From assembly GCA_047604965.1 (NCBI GenBank), contig JASGGQ010000020.1, positions 1 through 27,350 of the forward strand: a DNA stretch of 27,350 nucleotides. Direction: 5' to 3'. Numbering within the stretch: the first letter of the stretch is position 1; every line of letters begins with the position of its first letter. Made by a program: the position numbers and the translations under genes. The DNA is from JAGIBJ01 sp047604965 (GTDB lineage: Bacteria; Actinomycetota; Thermoleophilia; Solirubrobacterales; Solirubrobacteraceae). The notes below the pieces were generated by a model, which did not search any database, was not told where the DNA came from, and was given only the letters and a program-made list of their open reading frames with translations. Positions 1 through 7,129 of the stretch are shown here, piece by piece.

Positions 1-2
1 AT

Positions 3-842
3 GAATCTATCCTCCGTGTTAGATCATGCCCTCCGGGAACCCCAGGCCGATTCAGTGCGTCGACGCCGGTGCAGGTGTCTGGCCTGACGGACGCCGTGAG
101 TGTCTCGGCTGGCGGCTCGTATTCGTGTGCGGTGCGGTTGGGTGGCAGTGTCGTGTGTTGGGGCTCCGGCGACGCTGGGGAGCTCGGCGATGGGGCGATG
201 CCGTCCGGCCATTACCCGGTGCAGGCGGTTCCGAGCGGCGTGGTTGGGTTGGTGGGGGTGAAGCTCCCCGCTGCCACGCCGACGGCGACGCCGACGGCCA
301 CGCCTACGCCGACCGCGACGCCGACGCCGACCGCGACGCCCAGCCCCACGCCCACACCGACGGCCACGCCGACGCCGACCGTGACGCCGACCGCCACGCC
401 GACGCCGACGCCGACCGTGACGCCCACGCCGACGGCGACGCCGACCGCGACGCCGCTTCCTTCGGTTCTGGAGGTGTTCCCGACGCCGACGCCGACTGCG
501 ACGCCGCAGCCGTCCGGTGGGTCCGGTCAGTCGGGTGTCGCTGCCCCGGTGGTGACGCTTGCCAAGTCGGTGAAGGCGTCGGTGTTCACGAAGGGGTTGG
601 TGGTGCCGTTGTCTGGTGCGAGGCCGAAGTCGGTGTTTACGGTGTTGTTGGTGGTCGGGTCCAAGAAGGTTGCGTCGACGAAGGGCACGACCGATGCCTC
701 TGGTGCGGCGAAGCCGAAGTTCAAGCTCACCGCGTCGGCGCGTAAGAAGCTGAAGGGCAAGAAGAAGGCGACGGTGAAGGTCTCGCTGATCGCTGCTGAC
801 GGCACGCCGGTCACGATCACCAAGCCGATCAAGCTGAAGTAA
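3..842 (+). CDS. RCC1-repeat surface protein with Pro-Thr linker (5' partial)
   Basis: The frame is open from the left edge of the window, so the true start lies upstream; the GTG at 69 is only an internal codon. The first part reads as the end of an RCC1/BLIP-II type beta-propeller array (STPVQVSGLTDAVSVSAGG, SCAVR, VVCWGSG, GELGDG). About 65 residues of alternating Ala-Thr-Pro/Pro-Thr-Pro repeats follow, then a C-terminal ~100-residue domain rich in Lys (KKLKGKKKATVKVSL) that ends in an all-beta pattern. Known of the family: bacterial RCC1-repeat proteins are usually secreted or surface exposed, and Pro-Thr stretches act as wall-spanning linkers. The role here is inferred as an extracellular binding or adhesion protein; no catalytic motif is visible. 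The first ~20 residues do not resemble the RCC1 consensus, so a frameshift or contig edge near the left end is possible. Confidence 0.75.
   Translation, partial: ESILRVRSCPPGTPGRFSASTPVQVSGLTDAVSVSAGGSYSCAVRLGGSVVCWGSGDAGELGDGAMPSGHYPVQAVPSGVVGLVGVKLPAATPTATPTATPTPTATPTPTATPSPTPTPTATPTPTVTPTATPTPTPTVTPTPTATPTATPLPSVLEVFPTPTPTATPQPSGGSGQSGVAAPVVTLAKSVKASVFTKGLVVPLSGARPKSVFTVLLVVGSKKVASTKGTTDASGAAKPKFKLTASARKKLKGKKKATVKVSLIAADGTPVTITKPIKLK
274..512 (+). repeat. Tandem ACGCCG-type codon repeat encoding the Pro-Thr linker
   Basis: This is a degenerate array of ACG/CCG/GCG/GCC codons encoding alternating Thr, Pro and Ala. It is interrupted by PLPSVLEVF at about 454-480 and then resumes briefly. 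The repeat is in frame and keeps the same amino-acid pattern despite codon variation, so it is a protein-level linker and not a non-coding satellite. Such arrays are prone to length change by slippage. Confidence 0.85.
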
Positions 843-949
843 GAACCAGGTCAGATCGCCGGATTGCTCTCTGGCTGCGGTGGCCGTCGGTGACGGTGGT
901 GATGGTGCTCGGCAGCGGCGGGGCCGGTGCTCTGCGTGGGCGGTGGGGT

Positions 950-1339
950 TCAGCGGGGCGTTGCGACCGGCAGTCCGAGGGTGGCCGCCGCTCGTGCCAT
1001 GCGGTGGTCGTAGGTGATGATCGCTTCGAGGTCGTGGCCGAGTGCTTGTGCGGCGGCGAGGTGAATCGCGTCGAGGCTGCGTAGGTGCTGGTCGCCGAGT
1101 GCGCCTGCGGCGTCGAGCAGGGGATCGTCGAGTGCGATGAGATGGAGTGCGTGAACGACCTGGCTTGCGCGGTTGCGCTCGCTTGGGCGGGCGATCGTGA
1201 CGGCGCGCAGCACCTCGGTACGAGCGAGGCTTGAGGATGCGAGTCGGGGTGCGGGGCCGAGGTATGCGAGGAGGGCGTCGGTCTCAGCTTCTCGGATCAC
1301 CAGCTTGACGATCGCGGACGAGTCGAGATACGTGAGCAT
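950..1339 (-). CDS. vapC: VapC-type PIN-domain toxin ribonuclease
   Basis: The product has 129 residues, the usual VapC length. The PIN fold acidic residues are visible: D6 in LTYLDSSAIVKL, E42 in LARTEVLRA, D90 in LRSLDAIHLAAA and D111 in ITYDHRM. These would bind the Mg2+/Mn2+ ions used to cut RNA. VapC proteins cleave tRNA or rRNA when released from the antitoxin. The frame extends upstream through the antitoxin-gene region on the same strand, but the conserved start MLTYLDSS begins at the ATG ending at 1339, 55 bp after the antitoxin stop. The gene follows its antitoxin in one transcription unit. The acidic motifs are seen; the RNA target cannot be told. Confidence 0.88.
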   Translation of the reverse strand: MLTYLDSSAIVKLVIREAETDALLAYLGPAPRLASSSLARTEVLRAVTIARPSERNRASQVVHALHLIALDDPLLDAAGALGDQHLRSLDAIHLAAAQALGHDLEAIITYDHRMARAAATLGLPVATPR

Positions 1340-1394
1340 GGCGGGCGCGGGTCTGGACTGTGGGTGGCGCGCGGGTGCGACCGGGCCCGCAGGT

Positions 1395-1670
1395 TTACCG
1401 CTCGTGTTCGCGCAGCGACCTGAGCGCGTCGCTGGCGGTCGACCCATCGGCGGTGCTGGCGCTTGGCGGTCCGATGGTGGCGAGGTCGACGGTCGGCGGG
1501 CTGATGCGGCCGCTCGTGATGAGGTCCGCCACGCCGCCGCTGGCGGGGACTGGCACGAGCCGGGCGACGGGGCGGCCACGATCGGTCACTTCGATCGTCT
1601 CACCGCGCTCGACATCCCGAAGGTAGCGGCTGGCTTGCTGCCGCAGCTCACGCACCCCGATCGCCTTCAT
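1395..1670 (-). CDS. Phd/YefM-family antitoxin of the VapC pair
   Basis: The product has 91 residues. The N-terminal Phd/YefM DNA-binding domain is clear: MKAIGVRELRQQASRYLRDV, then ERGETIEVTDRGRPVARLVPV. The C-terminal ~45 residues are low in structure and would wrap the toxin. This family represses its own promoter as antitoxin or toxin-antitoxin complex and neutralises the toxin by direct binding. It is the first gene of the pair, transcribed leftward. It is sometimes named vapB in VapC pairs, but the fold is Phd/YefM rather than AbrB or RHH. The ATG at 1668-1670 directly follows a promoter-like TTGACA / TACTTG pair, which suggests a leaderless or near-leaderless mRNA. Confidence 0.88.
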   Translation of the reverse strand: MKAIGVRELRQQASRYLRDVERGETIEVTDRGRPVARLVPVPASGGVADLITSGRISPPTVDLATIGPPSASTADGSTASDALRSLREHER

Positions 1671-1706
1671 GTATTACAAGTAGCACGACCGGCGCGATGG
1701 TGTCAA
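1668..1706 (-). promoter_or_regulatory. Promoter and imperfect operator of the toxin-antitoxin operon
   Basis: On the minus strand a perfect TTGACA (1706-1701) is followed after 18 bp by TACTTG (1682-1677) and, 6 bp later, by the ATG at 1670. The predicted transcription start falls at or next to the start codon. The sequence CTTGTAATACATG (1680-1668) matches its own reverse complement at 10 of 13 positions. It overlaps both the -10 region and the start codon, a plausible autorepression site for the Phd-type antitoxin. Confidence 0.5.
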
Positions 1707-1887
1707 CCGGGCGATGCCGTCAACCCCGAATGCTCCGGCCGCGCCCCGCCGGGTGAATTGGTATTCGTTGCGCCGGTTGGGGGTGGTCTGGGAGGATGCG
1801 GCACCTGTTCGTAGCGCGTCGCCGGTTCGCGCGTGCGCTGCGGTGTTCGTTTCGTGTGGCCGCTGCTTGCGGCGGATGGTCCTCAAA

Positions 1888-3438
1888 ATGCTCTCTCTCG
1901 CTCGTTGGCCGGCCGTGACTTGCAGCGGAGGCGCAGCCGCGTGGGGCCGGCGGTTGGCGCTGCTGCTGGCAGCGGCGTGGCTGCTGCCGTCGAGTGCGTC
2001 GGCGGAGCCGCTGCGCGTTGATATCCAGCGCGTCACGCTTGGGAAGGGTGCGCTCGTCGACGCCATCGACTCGGTTGACGGCCAGCGCGTCTGGATCACA
2101 GCGAGGCGCGTCCGCGCGATCAAGAAGACCGACGGTGGCACCGCGCCGGTGTACGCGCCGCAACTGTGGCTCGCGCGCCGTGGCCAGCGGAAGGCGAAGC
2201 TCGTGGCGGAGTTCGGACCTGGGCACCCGTGCGGAGGCTGGACCTCCGACCCCCGCGCAACCGCCGACGGTGGCGTGCTACTCGGCTGCGACCACCGCGT
2301 GATCCGCGTGGGGCCGGACGGCGGCGACTACCAAGAGGTTCCCGTGGCCGACAGTCCCGGACGGCCCTTTGAGAGCCGCGACGGCACGATCTACTACGGC
2401 GCCAGCAAGTGGGACATCGGGATCATCAGGACCGACGGCACCCAGCTCACCGTGCGCGTGCAGCCGAACGGCTGCTACGACTTCGCGTTTGCGCAGACCA
2501 GCGACGGGCGCGTCTGGTTCTCAGCGTTCGAGCAGCGCGAGGTTGGCACGATCGACCCGGACGGCAACGTCACCCACGACTACGGCTTCGACGACGCGAT
2601 CGCCGGGGCCTCCGCGACGACCATCGGCACCTTCTCGCTGCACGCCGGCGCCGACGGGAACCTCGTGAAAATCGGCGGCGACTCGATCTTCGGCCTCGAT
2701 CGGCCGGTGATCATGAAGCCGGACCACACCACGAGCCGTCGCTCCCTCAAGCTCCCCGCGCCATCGAGCGAGATCAAAGACATCGTGGCTGACCAGGCGG
2801 AGACGCTTTGGGCGACGACCGGTGGTTCTACCGACGACGAGCGGAACGTGACGTGGGAAGGCGCGCGCTACTTTGCGGGCAGCGGCGGGCACGTCGGCTC
2901 GCCGCAACTCGTCGAGTACCCGGCCGCTGGGGCGCCGCGCCGCTTCGACTTGGGGACGACCGGCATCCCGCAGCAGCTGATCGTCCTGCGCGACCAGTCG
3001 CTGCTTGGCACGCAACGCTCACGTTGCGGGTCCACGGGGGCCAACCTCGACGGCACCGACCCGCTGCAACTCGTGTGGATCGCGCGGCCCGGTGAGGGGG
3101 CGACCGGCAATCAGCGCACGCGCGCGGACGCGCTGCGCGCGATCGGCTGTACGCCGCAGCCGAGCCGCGAGTGGGCCTACATCTACCAGTGGCCGATCTG
3201 GGAGGACTCCGGGTTCCCGGTGTCGTTCTCGAACCGTCCGAGCGAAATCGAAGTCACGCTCTCCGGTGCGGGGCGCTCGCGCACACGAACGCTCACGGTG
3301 CAGCCCCATGCGCGCAAGGTTCGCGTCGCGGTCGACGGGCTGCCCGCCGGCACGTACCGGGTGCGCCTGCGCGGCCGCTTCCACGGGCAGACGATCACCA
3401 ACACCGGCAAGATCGAAATTCGCGCCCGTCGCGGCTGA
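1888..3438 (+). CDS. Secreted beta-propeller protein (Vgb/streptogramin-lyase-like)
   Basis: The product is about 516 residues long from the ATG at 1888; the frame is open from 1714 and an ATG at 1876 is equally possible. A Sec-type signal peptide is clear: RR, then LALLLAAAWLLPSSASA, with cleavage expected after ASA and before EPLRV. The mature part has repeated blade-like strands (GTIYYGASKWDIGIIRTDG, DGRVWFSAFEQREVGTIDPDG, ETLWATTGGS), as in the Vgb/NHL-type propellers. The last ~75 residues form a small all-beta module (EVTLSGAG, VRVAVDGLPAGTYRVRLRG) like the repeats that end many actinobacterial surface proteins. The function is unknown. The resemblance to virginiamycin B lyase is of fold only; lyase activity should not be assumed. 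The gene stands alone and diverges from the toxin-antitoxin operon. Confidence 0.7.
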   Translation: MLSLARWPAVTCSGGAAAWGRRLALLLAAAWLLPSSASAEPLRVDIQRVTLGKGALVDAIDSVDGQRVWITARRVRAIKKTDGGTAPVYAPQLWLARRGQRKAKLVAEFGPGHPCGGWTSDPRATADGGVLLGCDHRVIRVGPDGGDYQEVPVADSPGRPFESRDGTIYYGASKWDIGIIRTDGTQLTVRVQPNGCYDFAFAQTSDGRVWFSAFEQREVGTIDPDGNVTHDYGFDDAIAGASATTIGTFSLHAGADGNLVKIGGDSIFGLDRPVIMKPDHTTSRRSLKLPAPSSEIKDIVADQAETLWATTGGSTDDERNVTWEGARYFAGSGGHVGSPQLVEYPAAGAPRRFDLGTTGIPQQLIVLRDQSLLGTQRSRCGSTGANLDGTDPLQLVWIARPGEGATGNQRTRADALRAIGCTPQPSREWAYIYQWPIWEDSGFPVSFSNRPSEIEVTLSGAGRSRTRTLTVQPHARKVRVAVDGLPAGTYRVRLRGRFHGQTITNTGKIEIRARRG

Positions 3439-3510
3439 CCTTGCGTCCGCGCGTCGGCGCGAGGCCGAGAGGAACTGGTGGTGCTGCGATCAGGCGCGTC
3501 GTGCGGCCGG

Positions 3511-3516
3511 TACCGT
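3511..3516 (+). promoter_or_regulatory. Candidate -10 box of the rhomboid gene
   Basis: TACCGT fits the TAnnnT pattern and lies just before the two possible start codons at 3519 and 3525. The spacing would place the transcript start at about 3523, favouring a leaderless message starting at the second ATG. No clear -35 is seen. Confidence 0.35.
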
Positions 3517-3518
3517 GC

Positions 3519-4400
3519 ATGGAGATGACGTTCCCCGATCAGCAGCAGGCGCAGCAGACGGCCGTGTGTTACCGCCACGCTAAGCGGCCGACGGCAGTGC
3601 GGTGCTCCAGCTGCGAACGGCCGATCTGCGCCGACTGCATGCGCTCGACCCCGGTCGGATTCCGCTGCCCGGACTGCGCGCCGACCTCGAACTTCGTGCT
3701 CGCCGACGACCTGCTCGTCACCAAAGTGATCGTTGCGCTCAACGTGATCGTCTTCCTCGTCGGCGTGGTGATTCAAGTCAGCAACGGCGTCAGCGTCGGC
3801 ATCACCGGATCGAGCGGCCGCGACGAACTGCTCACCAACGGCGGACTCGCCGCGCTGCCCGTCGCCGATGGCGAATGGTGGAGAGTCTTCACCTCCGGCT
3901 TCCTGCACGCCGGCCTGCTGCACATCGGCCTCAACATGTTCTTCGTCTACTCCTTCGGTGGCCTGCTGGAACCGGCGCTCGGGCGCGTGCGATACGCGCT
4001 GCTGTACGCCGTCGGCATCCTCGGCGGCGCGATCGGCGCGCTCGCGCTCTCCTCCGCCAACGTGCTCACCGTCGGCGCCTCCGGAGCCGGCTTTTCGCTG
4101 CTCGGCGCGGCACTCGTGATGGCGCGACTCCGCGGACACTCCGAACTGGAAAGCAACCTGCTGACGATCGCCGCGATCAACTTCGGCTTCACCTTCATCG
4201 CCAGCGGCATCTCCGTTGGTGGTCACCTCGGCGGCTTCGTCGCCGGCCTGCTCACCGGCATCCTCGCCTACGGCCCGCTGCGCCGCCAACCGCAAGCACT
4301 CACCGCGATCTACGCCGGCCTGACCGTCGCGCTGTTCGCGGTCGCGCTCTTCGTGGCGCACGCCAAAGCCGACACCTTCATCGCGACGTTCAGCGGGTAG
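3519..4400 (+). CDS. Rhomboid-family intramembrane serine protease with N-terminal zinc-binding domain
   Basis: The product has 293 residues from the ATG at 3519 (291 from 3525). Residues 17-53 carry CYRH, CSSC, CADC and CPDC, a B-box-like zinc-binding module often fused to actinobacterial rhomboids. A six-helix rhomboid core follows, with the HIGLN motif (residues 135-139), the catalytic serine in GASG (S188) and the catalytic histidine in GGHLGG (H236). These form the Ser-His dyad that cuts transmembrane substrates within the membrane. The zinc module precedes the first membrane helix (about 68-88) and so is probably cytoplasmic. The substrate is unknown. The gene converges on the minus-strand gene at 4465. 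Confidence 0.92.
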   Translation: MEMTFPDQQQAQQTAVCYRHAKRPTAVRCSSCERPICADCMRSTPVGFRCPDCAPTSNFVLADDLLVTKVIVALNVIVFLVGVVIQVSNGVSVGITGSSGRDELLTNGGLAALPVADGEWWRVFTSGFLHAGLLHIGLNMFFVYSFGGLLEPALGRVRYALLYAVGILGGAIGALALSSANVLTVGASGAGFSLLGAALVMARLRGHSELESNLLTIAAINFGFTFIASGISVGGHLGGFVAGLLTGILAYGPLRRQPQALTAIYAGLTVALFAVALFVAHAKADTFIATFSG

Positions 4401-4464
4401 GCGCACGCAGCGAACGCGGCGCGTCTACGGAGCTGCCGGAGCAGTGCGCGTCAACGACGACCCC

Positions 4465-5370
4465 TTACGAGGCGACCCCGGACCCCAGCTCGTGCCAAGA
4501 CCCCTCAGGCGCTTCGATCCCGGTCGTCGGATGCAGCAGCGCACTCAGCAGCTCCAGGCCGTCGACGAGGCGCGGTCCAGGCCGCGAGAAGTACGCATTG
4601 GCTTCGACGGCAATCACGCGGCTCGCACCGAGCGACGCGAGCTTGTCCCAATGCTCAAGCGCCTCCGTTCGCGCCTCGTCGGCGGTTCGGCCGCACGGCA
4701 TCACCAGCACGACCTCCGGCTGCGTGGCGCGCGCGACCTCCCAATCGAACACCTCCGAGCGCTCGCCGGGCAAGCCAAGGACATCCTCACCACCGGCATA
4801 GTCGATCAGCTGCGGCACCCAGTGGCCGCCGATGAAGAGCGGATCGAGCCACTCGACGGCCAACACCCTCGGGCGATCCAGGCCGCGCGACGCGAGCCGC
4901 ACCCGGTCGATACGGCCGGCCAGCTCCTCCACGAGATCGACCCCCTCATCTTTGCGGTCGGTGCGGCCGGCGACGGTGCGGATGTCACCGAGCGCTTCGC
5001 CGAGCGTATGCGGATCGAGCGTGACGACCTCCGGCACGGGATCGAGCGTTTGCGCGAACCTCTCGACATCAGCGGCCGAGACCGCGCACACGGTACAGAG
5101 CTCCTGCGTGACGATCAGATCGGGCTGAAGGTCGCGCAACGCCTGCTGGTCCAGCTCGTAGATCGACTCGCTCTTCGCCGTGAGGCCACGTACCGCCGCA
5201 TCGATCTCCCGTGCGCTGCCATCGTTCGGCAGCCGGTCACGAGTGACCTTCGGCAACTCGGTCGCCGCCCACGGGTAGTCGCATTCATGCGTGACGCCGA
5301 CGACCTCATCATCAAGCTCCAGCGCGAACAACAACTCGGTGGCGTGGGGAACGAGGCTCACGATGCGCAC
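4465..5370 (-). CDS. BtuF-like cobalamin/corrinoid-binding protein without a signal peptide
   Basis: The product has 301 residues and belongs to the class III periplasmic-binding-protein superfamily (COG0614, BtuF/FepB). It begins MRIVSLVPHATELLFALELDDEVVGVTHECDYP, which is the start of the first Rossmann-like lobe, with no room for a secretion signal. The middle contains DLIVTQELCTVCAV (C92 and C95), a CxxC found in a subgroup annotated as cobalamin-binding, and the second lobe contains RPRVLAVEWLDPLFIGGHWVPQL. Family members normally deliver ligand to an ABC importer, but no permease or ATPase is nearby. The role is therefore uncertain, possibly cytoplasmic ligand handling. GTG at 5370 was chosen because it starts the conserved fold and sits 7 nt from a TAAGCT box. 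Longer in-frame starts would add low-complexity sequence. Confidence 0.75.
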   Translation of the reverse strand: MRIVSLVPHATELLFALELDDEVVGVTHECDYPWAATELPKVTRDRLPNDGSAREIDAAVRGLTAKSESIYELDQQALRDLQPDLIVTQELCTVCAVSAADVERFAQTLDPVPEVVTLDPHTLGEALGDIRTVAGRTDRKDEGVDLVEELAGRIDRVRLASRGLDRPRVLAVEWLDPLFIGGHWVPQLIDYAGGEDVLGLPGERSEVFDWEVARATQPEVVLVMPCGRTADEARTEALEHWDKLASLGASRVIAVEANAYFSRPGPRLVDGLELLSALLHPTTGIEAPEGSWHELGSGVAS

Positions 5371-5377
5371 CGGCCAC

Positions 5378-5383
5378 AGCTTA
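5378..5383 (-). promoter_or_regulatory. Candidate -10 box for the BtuF-like gene (leaderless)
   Basis: TAAGCT on the minus strand is followed by 7 nt and then the GTG start at 5370. No Shine-Dalgarno is present. The spacing puts the transcript start on or next to the start codon. Confidence 0.45.
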
Positions 5384-5567
5384 CGCGCCGGTGCCGGCAG
5401 CGAGCAGATGCGGCGCTGCCCCGGCAGCGGCGTACGGGGCCCAGAAGCCGAGCGCGGGCGCGCCAGGGAAGACGGCGACCGCTCGCTCAGGTACGGTGCA
5501 GCGGGACTCCTCGCATGGACTCCGCGTTGCGCCTTCACCCGTCCCTCGGTGCCGACCGCGCCGGCCA

Positions 5568-6869
5568 ATGACTGCGCTGCTCATCGCCTGCGTGCTCGTG
5601 CTCGTGCTCGTGAACGGCTTTTTCGTCGCCGCAGAGTTCGCGCTGGTGCGCGCCAGCAAGCACGAACTGGAAGAGCTTGCCGGCGCGGGAGATCGCCGCG
5701 CGACGCGCGTCCTCGGTCAACTCGACGAACTCTCCGAATACCTCTCGGCCTGCCAATTCGGCGTCACGCTGGCATCGCTTGGCATCGGCTTCCTCGGCGA
5801 GCCGGCGATCGCGGAGCTGTTCGAACCGTCGCTCGGGAGCTGGCTCGGGCATGCCGCCGGCGTCGTCGGGGCCATCGCGATCGCCTACGTGCTGATCACC
5901 GTGGTTCACATCACCGTCGGCGAGCAAGTCCCGAAGATCTTCGCGATCGTGCGAGCCGAAGAGGTCGCGCTGCGCGTCGCCCGGCCGCTCGCAGTGTTCT
6001 CGACGGTGATGCGCCCGTTCATCCGGGCGCTGGACGGAGCCTCGAACGGGATGCTGCGCGGCATCGGCATCGATGTCGCCGCCGCCCACCAGCAGGACGC
6101 CACCCCGCAGGAGCTGCGGGCGATGATCCAAGCCGCTCGCGTCGGCGGGTCGCTGGATGCCGGCGAGGCAGGGATGCTCTCCGGGGTGTTCACGCTGCAC
6201 GAGCAGCAGGCGCGGGAGGTAATGACGCCGATCCCGGCGGTGGTGACGGCCGACGTCTCGGAGACGGTAGAAGCGGCGATGCGCCGCTGCGTGCAATCCG
6301 GGCATACGCGGCTGCTCGTCACCGAAGACCACGATTCCGACAAGGTCGTCGGGATCATCCACGCCAACCAGCTCGCGAAGGCGCTGCTCGATCGCGGGCA
6401 TGACGTGACGCTCGAAGGGCTGCCGAACGACGCGACGATCGTGCCGGAAACACGGCCGGTCGACGACGTGCTCGCCGACCTGCAACGCGACCACGCTTCG
6501 ATGGCGGTCGTCGCCGACGAATACGGGCGGATTCTGGGGATCGTGACCGTCGAAGACATCGTCGAGGAGATCGTCGGCGAGATCGTCGACGAAACCGATC
6601 CAGCCGCCGGTTCGGTACGGCAGGTGCCCGGCGGAGACTGGGTCGTCCGTGGGTATACGCCGGTCGCCGATCTCGTCGACCACGGCCTGCTATTGCCGCC
6701 CGGCGGTGACGACTACACGTCGGTGGGCGGCCTCGTGTTCACGAGGCTCGGCCGGTTGCCGCGGCAAGGGGAGCAGGTCTTCGTTGACGGGTATGCGTTG
6801 CGCGTCGAATCGGTCCGCGAGAACCGCGTCGAATCGGTTCGCATCCGCCAACGCGGCCCGCGCTCGTAA
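5568..6869 (+). CDS. CorC/HlyC-type (CNNM/DUF21-CBS) membrane protein
   Basis: The product has 433 residues. Domains in order: an N-terminal CNNM/DUF21 membrane domain (about 1-190, starting LIACVLVLVLVNGFFVAAEFALV with the typical FFVAAEFALV motif and SLGIGFLGEP), a CBS pair (about 215-335, REVMTPIP then DVLADLQRDHASMAVV and GIVTVEDIVEEIVGEI), and a C-terminal CorC_HlyC/transporter-associated domain (about 345-430). This is the full, normal architecture. Family members are implicated in Mg2+ or other cation efflux; the old hemolysin name comes from TlyC and is misleading. The start was chosen at the ATG where the membrane helix begins. A TACGGT at 5492-5497 could serve as a -10 with a 5' leader of about 65 nt. 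The gene ends 21 bp before a strong hairpin. Confidence 0.9.
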   Translation: MTALLIACVLVLVLVNGFFVAAEFALVRASKHELEELAGAGDRRATRVLGQLDELSEYLSACQFGVTLASLGIGFLGEPAIAELFEPSLGSWLGHAAGVVGAIAIAYVLITVVHITVGEQVPKIFAIVRAEEVALRVARPLAVFSTVMRPFIRALDGASNGMLRGIGIDVAAAHQQDATPQELRAMIQAARVGGSLDAGEAGMLSGVFTLHEQQAREVMTPIPAVVTADVSETVEAAMRRCVQSGHTRLLVTEDHDSDKVVGIIHANQLAKALLDRGHDVTLEGLPNDATIVPETRPVDDVLADLQRDHASMAVVADEYGRILGIVTVEDIVEEIVGEIVDETDPAAGSVRQVPGGDWVVRGYTPVADLVDHGLLLPPGGDDYTSVGGLVFTRLGRLPRQGEQVFVDGYALRVESVRENRVESVRIRQRGPRS

Positions 6870-6880
6870 ACCCGTCCGGG

Positions 6881-6912
6881 AAAAGAAAAAGCCCGCCGAT
6901 GGCGGGCCCTTT
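6881..6912. terminator. Bidirectional intrinsic terminator
   Basis: GCCCGCC (6891-6897), a GAT loop and GGCGGGC (6901-6907) form a perfect 7-bp stem. Read on the minus strand it is followed by TTTTTCTTTT (6890-6881), a strong terminator for leftward transcription from the 7130-7927 gene. Read on the plus strand it is followed by CCTTT, a weaker terminator for the CorC-like gene. Confidence 0.8.
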
Positions 6913-6945
6913 CCCAATGTGTGTCACCAACATCTGGAGGTGGCA

Positions 6946-6999
6946 ATCGTTGTCCAGGCGACTGCCGTTTTGTGTCCGCTTCGATCGTTGTCCAGGCGA
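6946..6999. repeat. 16-bp direct repeat in an intergenic region, possible IS end remnant
   Basis: ATCGTTGTCCAGGCGA occurs at 6946-6961 and again exactly at 6984-6999, a 38-bp period. A third core, CCTGGAC, occurs inverted at 7046-7052. The whole stretch 6908-7129 has no convincing gene, is less GC-rich than its surroundings, and lies between two convergent genes. Repeated short cores near an end beginning TGT are typical of IS21-family termini, but no transposase gene remains. The identification as an IS remnant is therefore a guess. Confidence 0.5.
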
Positions 7000-7129
7000 T
7001 CGTTGCACTCATGGTTTCGGCGCCGAGCGCGAAACACTTGACCACCCTGGACGTCTGTTCGATAGCAGATGCGCTGTGGGGACGCGCCGGTTCCCGCCTG
7101 GGCGGCGAACACCGGCGCCAGCGAGGCCG

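Noticed and set aside
212..427. Minus-strand Gly-Val repeat frame
   Set aside because: It is simply the complement of the Pro-Thr codon array.
3183..4406. A 407-codon open frame on the minus strand opposite the rhomboid gene
   Set aside because: It is a GC-driven shadow: the translation is low-complexity Arg/Glu/Asp/Gly, while the plus strand has complete rhomboid motifs.
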